Source: CAYMLQ01 sp964390795 (GTDB lineage Bacteria; Verrucomicrobiota; Kiritimatiellia; RFP12; UBA1067). Taken from it: a stretch of DNA of 8,539 bases. Both the position numbers and the translations under genes were made by a program. Positions 1-5,019 of the stretch are shown here, in pieces (position 1 is the first letter of the stretch; each line of letters opens with the position of its first letter). The stretch is from positions 1-8,539 of the forward strand of contig CAYMLQ010000260.1 in NCBI GenBank assembly GCA_964390795.1, given 5' to 3'. The notes beneath the pieces were generated by a model. The model was not told where the DNA came from and did not search any database. It worked only from the letters and a program-made list of their open reading frames with translations.

Positions 1-728
1 CCGCGCAGCGCGGCCACCTCCGCCAGCACGCGCACAAGGTTCGCCGGCTGGTTCAAGGGCTTTCCGTCCGCTCCGATGGCCGCCGGCCGGCCGCCGGTCG
101 GAAAGAGATCCGGCGTGTCGGTCTCGATCAGAAGCTGGCTGTCCGGAATCTCCTTAGCCGCCGCGCGGATCTTTTCGGCCTTGGGGTTGCAGACCGAACC
201 GGCGAAAGAAACATAGCCGCCCAAACTCAGAATTTGCTTCAGGATCTCCGCAGAGCCGCCGAACCCGTGCGCCATGAAGCCCGGCAGCCGCCGGGCGTAG
301 GGCTTGACGGCCTCGACCAGCCGCCCCCAGGCCCGCGCGCCGTGCAGCACCACCGGACGCCGGACCCGCTCCGCCAGTTCGATCTGCCGCACAAGTGCCC
401 GCTCTTGCACAGCCATGGGAATGTCGTCGTGTACGCCGTCGAGTCCGATCTCGCCGATGGCTGCCACGGGATTCCTGTCCAGATACGCTTCGAGCGTCTC
501 AAACCAGCCGGGGGGCAGGTGCCGCACATACCACGGGTGAACGCCGAACGCCGGCACCAGCACGAAGGGTAACGGGGCGCGCGCCAGCTTCTGCGTGCCC
601 GCCCAGTCGTCGGGCGTCGTTCCGCAGCAGCACACACCTGTGACCTGGGCCAACGCCGCCTGCCGGACCACCTCGCCGAACGCGTCGCGCAGCCGCGGGT
701 CCTGCAAGTGTGTGTGCGCGTCGAACAT
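1..728 (-). CDS. TatD-family metal-dependent hydrolase (3' end beyond the window)
   Basis: This is a TatD-like hydrolase of the amidohydrolase superfamily, probably a cytoplasmic metal-dependent DNase or phosphoesterase. The reading frame is open from ATG 728-726 to the left edge, giving about 242 residues. The family's metal-site residues are all visible: HTH at residues 5-7, GEIGLD at 92-97 (Glu93), H129 in VVLHGAR, H154 in MAHGFGGS, and ETDTP followed by a Pro-rich loop near the C-terminus. The visible end reads LAEVAALRG, which in TatD proteins lies shortly before the terminus, so only a few dozen residues should be missing. The start follows the upstream gene's stop by 5 bases, implying co-transcription and translational coupling. 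The ribosome binding site is weak (GCAGG or TAGG). The family assignment is firm; the natural substrate is not known from sequence. Confidence 0.9.
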   Translation of the reverse strand, partial: MFDAHTHLQDPRLRDAFGEVVRQAALAQVTGVCCCGTTPDDWAGTQKLARAPLPFVLVPAFGVHPWYVRHLPPGWFETLEAYLDRNPVAAIGEIGLDGVHDDIPMAVQERALVRQIELAERVRRPVVLHGARAWGRLVEAVKPYARRLPGFMAHGFGGSAEILKQILSLGGYVSFAGSVCNPKAEKIRAAAKEIPDSQLLIETDTPDLFPTGGRPAAIGADGKPLNQPANLVRVLAEVAALR

Positions 729-733
729 CGCGC

Positions 734-1723
734 CTATGAAACCTGCACGGCGGCTTTGACGTACTGAGACCGCTCGAAGCCAGTGCCATCCTTCAGGTCG
801 GTCTCGCGCAGCTTGCCGCGGAAATCGGCGAGCGAGCTGTACCCTTTCCGATCCATCCAGGCGGCCAGTCCGTCGAGAATCTCGCGGATGACCCCGAAAT
901 CGTGACGGACATGCAGCACCGAGCAGATGTAGCCGACATCCGCGCCAACCAGCAGCGCCTTCACCAGCTCGTCACTGGTGTGGATGCCGCCGCTGACAGC
1001 CAGGCTGCCGCGCACCCAGTCGCGCAGGACGGCCGTCCAGCGCAACTGCGAATGCAGCACCTTGGGCGACGTGTAGTTGGTGGCGTAGTAGATCGACTCT
1101 TTCTCGATGTCCACATCGGTCTGCAGAAAGCGGTTGAAAAGCACGAGCCCCCGCACATTCAGCTCGTCGAGCATGCGCCCGAACGACAGCAGCGTGGTGT
1201 AGTGGTGGCTCAGCTTGACGGCGACCGGCAACCTGACCTCCGCGACAACCGCCTTGACCACCGCCAGGCGGCGGGCCTCAACCATGGCCGCGGTCTCGTC
1301 CGGATCGACCGGCATGTGATAGAGGTTCAGCTCCAGCGCGTCCGCTCCCGCGCACTCGATCTTCTTGGCGTAGGTGACCCACTTCGAGGCGTTCACGCAG
1401 TTGACGCTCGCGATGATCGGGATCTTCACGCGCTTGCGCATGTCCGAGAGCTTGTCGAGGTACTTTTCCGGGCCGAGCTGGCCGGGCAGGTCGGCCCGCA
1501 GGTACTCCATCGCGGCCATGCTCGTGTCGCCTTCAAGGGCCTCGTACATGTCGGACACGTCCGCGCTGATCTGCTCCTCGAAGATCGACCGCATCACCAC
1601 CGCTGCGGCGCCCGCCTGCTCCAGCCGCGCGACCGCCTCCACGTTGTTGGTCAGCGGGTTGGAGCTGACAACCAGCGGGTTCTTCAGCTCAAGGCCCAGA
1701 TAGGACGTTTTCAGATTTGCCAT
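734..1723 (-). CDS. Dihydroorotate dehydrogenase-like FMN protein
   Basis: This 329-residue protein has the TIM-barrel FMN fold of class 1 dihydroorotate dehydrogenases. Visible signatures are VVSSNPLTNN near residue 18, ASVNC at 105-109, ELNLY at 131-135, VAVKLS at 167-172, LVLFNR at 193-198 and the phosphate-binding SGGIHTSDE at 244-252. The canonical loop NLSCPN, which carries the catalytic Cys in class 1A enzymes, reads NLYHMP here, so the Cys is absent. It therefore fits the 'dihydroorotate dehydrogenase-like' family rather than a proven PyrD, and its substrate is unknown. I chose ATG 1723 over an in-frame GTG at 1732 because GAGGTG lies 6 bases before the ATG. That ribosome binding site overlaps the TGA of argG, so the two genes are coupled. 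The next gene starts 5 bases downstream. Confidence 0.88.
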   Translation of the reverse strand: MANLKTSYLGLELKNPLVVSSNPLTNNVEAVARLEQAGAAAVVMRSIFEEQISADVSDMYEALEGDTSMAAMEYLRADLPGQLGPEKYLDKLSDMRKRVKIPIIASVNCVNASKWVTYAKKIECAGADALELNLYHMPVDPDETAAMVEARRLAVVKAVVAEVRLPVAVKLSHHYTTLLSFGRMLDELNVRGLVLFNRFLQTDVDIEKESIYYATNYTSPKVLHSQLRWTAVLRDWVRGSLAVSGGIHTSDELVKALLVGADVGYICSVLHVRHDFGVIREILDGLAAWMDRKGYSSLADFRGKLRETDLKDGTGFERSQYVKAAVQVS

Positions 1724-1733
1724 GACAGGCACC

Positions 1734-2975
1734 TCACTTGGCTACGATCTGCCCCGCCTTGGCCAGCATTTTGGCCTCGACGCTCTGAATCTCGGCGAAG
1801 CCCTGCGAGCTGACCGGATTAAGCCCGTTGCTGGCCTCCATCGACGAGTCCGCCTCGTTGTAGATCGAGCCTTTGCAGTCGGTGAGCGCGTTGAAGAAAA
1901 TGTTGCCCTTGTAGAGCCCCACCTCGACCGTGCCCGACGCGTGCTTGGAGAACACGCCGATCGCCGCGCGCGCAGCCTGCGTCACGGGGTCGAAGTAGCG
2001 CCCGTCGTAGATCTGGTCCGCCACCAGCTTGGACAGTTGCCCGAAGAGCAGCCCCGAGCGGCGGTCCATGGTGGCCTGATACACGTAGCGCAGGCACGTG
2101 CCCAGCAGCTCCATGCCCGGCGCCTCGTACACGCCGCGGCTCTTGGTGCCGATGATGCGGCACTCGAGCGCGTGCTTCATGCCCACGCCGTTGCGACCCG
2201 CCAGCTTGTTCGCGAGCTGCATCGCGGCGACCGGCGCCACGTCCTTGCCGTTGATCTGCACCGCGCGTCCCTTCTCAAAGCGCACCGTGACCTTCTCGAT
2301 CTTGTCGGGGGCCTGCTGCGGCCACACGCCCATGGTGGGCTCGACGATCAGCATCGAGGTCTCCATGCTCTCGAGGTCTTCCGCCTCGTGCGAGAGGCCG
2401 GCGAGGTTGGCGTCGGTGGAGTACTTCTTCTTCGCGCCCACGAAGGCCTGAATGCCGAACTGCGCCAGGAACTCGACCATCTGCGTGCGGCCCGGAAATT
2501 TCTTGAGCAGCTCCGCGTCGCGCCAGGGCGCGTAGACCTTCATGGCGGGAGCAAGCACGTTGGTGTAGCGCTCAAAGCGCATCTGGTCGTTACCGCGGCC
2601 GGTCGCTCCGTGAACCAGCACCGAGCACTTACGCTTCTTCATCTCGGCGATCAGTCCGCGCGCGGTCACGGCCCGCGCGATGCCGGTGGAGTTCCAGTAG
2701 CCGCCGTCATACATGGCCTGCGCCTCGATCACCTGAAAACAGGCCTCGGCCATCGGCTCCTTGAGATCCACGATCACGGTGTCCACGCCGCACGGCGCCA
2801 TGCGCTTCTTGATGTCGTTGATATCCTTCTCGTCGGGCTGCCCGAGGTCCGCCGAAAAAGCGACCACGTGTACGCCCGCCTCAACCATCACCTTCGCGAT
2901 CGTACGGCTGTCCAGCCCGCCCGAAACGCACGCGCCCACCGTCTTGCCCTTCAAATCCGCCAATGTCAGTGCCAT
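1734..2975 (-). CDS. argG: Argininosuccinate synthase
   Basis: It joins citrulline and aspartate using ATP to make argininosuccinate, the penultimate step of arginine synthesis, in the cytoplasm. The 413-residue protein has the N-type ATP pyrophosphatase loop SGGLDS at 18-23, GQPDEKD at 45-51, ATGRGNDQMRFE at 124-135, YSTDANLAG at 185-193 followed by HEAEDLE, and KSRGVYEAPGM further on. The YSTD..HEAEDLE and KSRG.YEAPGM blocks resemble the E. coli-type ArgG more than the shorter common bacterial type. The P-loop continues SGGLDSRT where most family members have SGGLDTS. The start is ATG 2975, preceded by AGGAG with 8 bases of spacing; an in-frame upstream ATG at 3065 has no such support. It heads an operon with the FMN protein and TatD. 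No argH is visible in the window. Confidence 0.92.
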   Translation of the reverse strand: MALTLADLKGKTVGACVSGGLDSRTIAKVMVEAGVHVVAFSADLGQPDEKDINDIKKRMAPCGVDTVIVDLKEPMAEACFQVIEAQAMYDGGYWNSTGIARAVTARGLIAEMKKRKCSVLVHGATGRGNDQMRFERYTNVLAPAMKVYAPWRDAELLKKFPGRTQMVEFLAQFGIQAFVGAKKKYSTDANLAGLSHEAEDLESMETSMLIVEPTMGVWPQQAPDKIEKVTVRFEKGRAVQINGKDVAPVAAMQLANKLAGRNGVGMKHALECRIIGTKSRGVYEAPGMELLGTCLRYVYQATMDRRSGLLFGQLSKLVADQIYDGRYFDPVTQAARAAIGVFSKHASGTVEVGLYKGNIFFNALTDCKGSIYNEADSSMEASNGLNPVSSQGFAEIQSVEAKMLAKAGQIVAK

Positions 2976-3009
2976 GTCAAAAACTCCTATGGATGTGCAA
3001 TGCCCTTTA

Positions 3010-3038
3010 AGAGTACTGACTCCCCTGTCCGAAATCAA
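3010..3038 (-). promoter_or_regulatory. Weak candidate promoter for argG operon
   Basis: On the minus strand TTGATT (3038-3033) is followed after 17 bases by TACTCT (3015-3010). The -35 matches 4 of 6 consensus bases and the -10 only 3 of 6. It would start transcription near 3003, leaving a leader of about 28 bases with the AGGAG site before ATG 2975. The position is sensible but the match is poor. No clear ARG box (ArgR site) was seen. Confidence 0.28.
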
Positions 3039-3121
3039 TCCAAACCGAACGAGCGAGGCGGTCAATCAATCAGTGACGGGTGGACGCGAGTCTAATACAT
3101 ATTGAGCGCGCAGCACAGGAG

Positions 3122-3141
3122 GGACGAGCGTCTGCTCGTCC
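3122..3141. repeat. Short perfect palindrome, 8-bp arms
   Basis: GGACGAGC, a 4-base loop GTCT, then GCTCGTCC form a perfect 8-bp hairpin. It lies two bases from a larger inverted repeat (3144-3212) in the gene-free stretch upstream of argG. The shape resembles REP-type palindromic elements. No U-rich tail follows on either strand, so it is not a classical intrinsic terminator. Confidence 0.7.
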
Positions 3142-3143
3142 GG

Positions 3144-3212
3144 GCTCTGGGCCGGCTGAAGCCGGGACAACATGCCTCTGCGTCCGTATGTTGACTTCAG
3201 CCGGCCCAGAGC
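3144..3212. repeat. Large inverted repeat, 18-bp perfect arms, with nested hairpins
   Basis: Positions 3144-3161 (GCTCTGGGCCGGCTGAAG) are the exact reverse complement of 3195-3212. Inside, CAACAT (3168-3173) pairs with ATGTTG (3188-3193), leaving a 14-base loop and a small asymmetric bulge. The left arm can instead fold on its own as CCGGCT-GA-AGCCGG (3152-3165), so two structures compete. The element lies between the prepilin-like gene and argG. It could act as a transcription barrier, a REP/MITE-like dispersed repeat or a structured RNA. No T-run follows and I saw no obvious target-site duplication. Confidence 0.75.
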
Positions 3213-3272
3213 ACCAGTCGGCACCGCGTCGCATGGGAGCGCCAAACCACGTCCCAGATCGCGTCGGTTTTC

Positions 3273-3307
3273 CTTGAGCGTTGAAAGTTGACCGTTGAAC
3301 GTTGAGC
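3273..3307. repeat. Tandem heptamer array, about 5 units, consensus GTTGAAC
   Basis: Five consecutive 7-base units read CTTGAGC, GTTGAAA, GTTGACC, GTTGAAC and GTTGAGC. The period is exactly 7 with variation mainly in the last two bases. The array lies 40 bases beyond the stop of the prepilin-like gene. It resembles in form the short tandemly repeated repetitive heptamers known from filamentous cyanobacteria. A related array sits on the other side of the same gene (4139-4166). Confidence 0.75.
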
Positions 3308-3346
3308 TTTCCCCACCCCTGCATCCGTCCGCATCTCCGGTAGCCC

Positions 3347-4122
3347 TTATTCGCCCGGCACAACCTCGCGGGTCGGCGCCAGATACTTCAAGGGCGGCGC
3401 AGTCCGCCCGTCCGGTGCGCACGCTGTATCGAAAGTCTGATTCTGGCAAACGATGCGCCACGTCATGTACTTGGGCCGTGCCTTGAAGATCGCGCCGCCC
3501 TTGCGGATAATCACGAAGCCTTTGTCACTAAACGGAGTCTTCCAGCAGGGATCGAAGCGCAGCGTCTTCTCTTTGAGTTCCAGTTCACCGGCCCTCGCTG
3601 CCAGCGACGACGCGTCGACGTTGCGGGTGACGAGTACGGGCGCGATGTCGTGCATATCGCTATGGACGTTCTTGGCGATGGTCCACATATTGTTGGCAGC
3701 AGCAAATCGCCTATCGTCTGGGCAAGCCTTCACGCCTGCCCCCGCCAGCTTGGAGTAGTCGAATCCCGCCGCTCGGGGAGATCCGTTCGTGGTGCTCCAA
3801 AGCACCTCTTCATGCAGCCACCTGAAGTAGTCCGTGCTGTTGTCGAAATCGAGTCGCGCTAGCTCCGCAGCGTTCGTGTCCACGGAAGGGTCGAAGTCCC
3901 GCGGCCAGATGGGGGGGGCAGTCCCAGCGCCTCCCGCTCGGCGTTCGCCCCTGTGATGGCCACCCAGATGTCCCTGCCGCGCGCACCGACTGCGGTCATG
4001 TTTGCACTCATGACGGCGTTTGAGGGATTACCCATCGGGACGCCTGCTGAAAACAGCAGCAAAATGGCGATCACAACCACCAGCTCGACCAGCGTCAGCC
4101 CGCATTCGGATTTCAATTTCAT
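3347..4122 (-). pseudogene. Prepilin-like (type II secretion pseudopilin-type) protein, frameshifted at a C8 tract
   Basis: The N-terminus is a class III prepilin signal: SECG, cleavage after Gly8, then LTLVELVVVIAILLLF, with Glu at mature position 5 and a hydrophobic helix to about residue 25. Leu replaces the usual Phe or Met at position +1. The frame runs to the eight-C run (3918-3911), where it shifts and would end at 3859. The other frame continues seamlessly as IWPRDFDPSVDTNAAEL and runs to TAA 3349-3347. Adding one C joins both into one protein of about 258 residues. I chose ATG 4122 because GAGG lies 6 bases upstream; ATG 4134 is an alternative. The C-terminal part has SDKGFVIIRKGGAIFKARPK and two Cys near the end. 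I believe it belongs to a prepilin family common in Lentisphaerota and Kiritimatiellota. It could be a true pseudogene, a phase-variable gene or a sequencing error. Confidence 0.78.
3911..3918. repeat. Mononucleotide tract G8 (C8 in the coding sense)
   Basis: An uninterrupted run of eight G lies exactly where the two reading frames of the prepilin-like gene meet. A run of six or nine would restore a single frame (LPP-IW or LPPP-IW); eight breaks it. Such runs are prone to slipped-strand change and to sequencing error. Confidence 0.9.
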
Positions 4123-4138
4123 AGAAGGCCTCATCCGC

Positions 4139-4166
4139 CCTGAGCGTTGAACGCCAAACGTTGAGC
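4139..4166. repeat. Tandem heptamer array, 4 units, same consensus as 3273-3307
   Basis: Units CCTGAGC, GTTGAAC, GCCAAAC and GTTGAGC follow in exact 7-base phase. Two of them (GTTGAAC, GTTGAGC) are identical to units in the array at 3273-3307. The array lies immediately upstream of the prepilin-like gene, within 20 bases of its chosen start codon. The following stretch to 4274 holds no gene or site that I can recognise. Confidence 0.6.
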
Positions 4167-4274
4167 GTTTTCCCGTCTCCCCGCTTGTCCTGGCACCGTC
4201 AGGCGATTCCCGGCTCCACCCAACAAGCCCTTACCGGCCCGCTACGAACGGACCGTCCCGTGCCGCAGCCGCCC

Positions 4275-4309
4275 AACTCCTAACTTCTCCTTCCTAACTC
4301 CTCCCTACA
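4275..4309. repeat. Tandem heptamer array, 5 units, consensus AACTCCT
   Basis: Units AACTCCT, AACTTCT, CCTTCCT, AACTCCT and CCCTACA follow in 7-base phase. The array differs in sequence from the GTTGAAC arrays but shares their period. It overlaps the 3' end of the PIN toxin gene and encodes that protein's last nine residues (146-154) and the TAG stop. Confidence 0.6.
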
Positions 4310-4744
4310 CACGGGTCGCACCTTGAGCCCGGCCTTCTTCGCCAGCGCCGTCTGCCGCACGTCGAACGTGTAGAACGCCTTCGCGCCAAGCGTGACTGCC
4401 GCCGCAACATGCAGGATGTCGAACGACCGCGTTCCTAGCATGCCCGTATGGCGCACGCTCAGAGCTTCCGCTTCGGCAAAGACCAGACTCCAAACCAATG
4501 GCACAGCCAAGAACGATCCCTGATCGAGGTCGTCCGTCACCTGTTGCAGAATCCTCTGACATGCATCGTCCTGCAGATGTCCGCGGAACACAGAAAGACG
4601 CAGCGCGTTACGCAATTCGTACCGCTGAAAATCTGTCAGCAAAAACGTCAAGCCTCCGCCTTTGACGGCCCGCGCCGCCTGCAAGGTGTTGGCGTCCTGC
4701 GCATAAAGCGAGAAAAGAAAACTGGTGTCGGCGTAGACTACCAC
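4280..4744 (-). CDS. Type II toxin, PIN-domain ribonuclease (VapC-like)
   Basis: This 154-residue PIN-domain protein is expected to be a Mg2+-dependent endoribonuclease that inhibits translation when free of its antitoxin. The acidic catalytic set is complete: Asp6 in YADTSFL, Glu43 in YELRNAL, Asp109 in SFDILHVAAA and Asp128 in FDVRQ. I chose GTG 4744 because GGAGGG lies 6 bases upstream and because the PIN fold begins at once; a longer frame to 4930 would add 62 residues of out-of-frame antitoxin sequence. It overlaps the antitoxin stop by 7 bases (GTGGTAG), so translation is probably coupled. The last nine residues lie in a heptamer repeat and are unlikely to be ancestral. The RNA target cannot be read from sequence. 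Confidence 0.9.
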   Translation of the reverse strand: MVVYADTSFLFSLYAQDANTLQAARAVKGGGLTFLLTDFQRYELRNALRLSVFRGHLQDDACQRILQQVTDDLDQGSFLAVPLVWSLVFAEAEALSVRHTGMLGTRSFDILHVAAAVTLGAKAFYTFDVRQTALAKKAGLKVRPVCREELGRRS

Positions 4745-4983
4745 CGGTATCCCTCCCTCTCCTCCAAAACCATGTTGGGGATGATCTTGTCTCCAAATAT
4801 CTCCTTGGCGCGGGCCGCAAAGTCCGGCATCTTGGGCCGGGGCTGTGGCTCTGCGGGGCGCGGCGGACACAGCCGCGCCACCGGCTTGGAGCGCTTGAGC
4901 ACCGTAACCTCCTCGCCCTCCGCAACCCACGCGAGCACCGTGCCTAGATCATGCCGCATCTGCCTGATTGTTGCCGTTTTCAT
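4738..4983 (-). CDS. Type II antitoxin, Phd/YefM family
   Basis: This 81-residue protein has the Phd/YefM pattern. The N-terminal DNA-binding part begins MKTATIRQMRHDLGTVLAWV, followed by an EGEEVTVLKRSKPVARLCPP strand region at about 22-41. A charged, Pro-rich, probably disordered C-terminal part (about 42-81) would wrap the PIN toxin encoded next door. I chose ATG 4983, since the family starts with MKT or similar; the in-frame ATGs upstream (5019, 5004, 4992) lie within the predicted promoter. There is no ribosome binding site, and the predicted transcription start is at or beside the ATG, so the mRNA may be leaderless. A perfect palindrome over the start codon suggests autorepression by the antitoxin-toxin complex. 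Confidence 0.88.
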   Translation of the reverse strand: MKTATIRQMRHDLGTVLAWVAEGEEVTVLKRSKPVARLCPPRPAEPQPRPKMPDFAARAKEIFGDKIIPNMVLEEREGYRW

Positions 4984-5006
4984 GTGACACATGATGGTAC
5001 ACATGA
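4981..5006 (-). promoter_or_regulatory. Probable operator of the toxin-antitoxin operon
   Basis: CATGTG-T-CACATG (4993-4981) is a perfect 13-base palindrome covering the end of the -10 and the antitoxin start codon. A further half site TCATGTG lies at 5006-5000, and TCATGTGT occurs twice with 12-base spacing (5006-4999 and 4994-4987). Paired sites over the promoter are typical for Phd/YefM autoregulation. Binding here is inferred, not shown. Confidence 0.55.
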
Positions 5007-5019
5007 CCCCAAATGTCAA
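4991..5019 (-). promoter_or_regulatory. Promoter of the toxin-antitoxin operon
   Basis: TTGACA (5019-5014), a perfect -35, is followed after exactly 17 bases by CATCAT (4996-4991), which matches 4 of 6 bases of TATAAT. Only 7 bases separate the -10 from ATG 4983, so transcription should begin at or next to the start codon. The -35 directly abuts the TAA stop (5022-5020) of the glycerate kinase gene. Confidence 0.65.

Noticed and set aside
902..1813. Plus-strand frame of 303 codons
   Set aside because: Antisense to the FMN protein gene, with no recognisable domain and no ribosome binding site.
1722..3095. Open frame of 457 codons on the plus strand
   Set aside because: It is antisense to argG, which is clearly real; it is His/Arg/Leu-rich as expected for the reverse of a GC-rich gene and shows no family motif.
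3144..3212. Insertion sequence or intrinsic terminator
   Set aside because: There is no transposase and no clear target duplication, and neither strand has a T-run after the hairpin; it is reported only as an inverted repeat.
3273..3307. CRISPR array
   Set aside because: The units are 7 bases with no spacers and no cas genes are present.
3066..3461. Minus-strand frames between argG and the prepilin gene
   Set aside because: They run through the palindromes and heptamer array and have no protein-like pattern; the stretch is better explained as non-coding.
4745..4930. Longer start of the PIN toxin at 4930
   Set aside because: The extra 62 residues are antitoxin DNA read in another frame and lack PIN features; GTG 4744 has a good ribosome binding site.
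3347..4983. Toxin-antitoxin pair plus prepilin gene as a new defence or secretion system
   Set aside because: They have separate promoters or spacers, no shared partner genes and no secretion machinery nearby; adjacency alone does not support a joint function.
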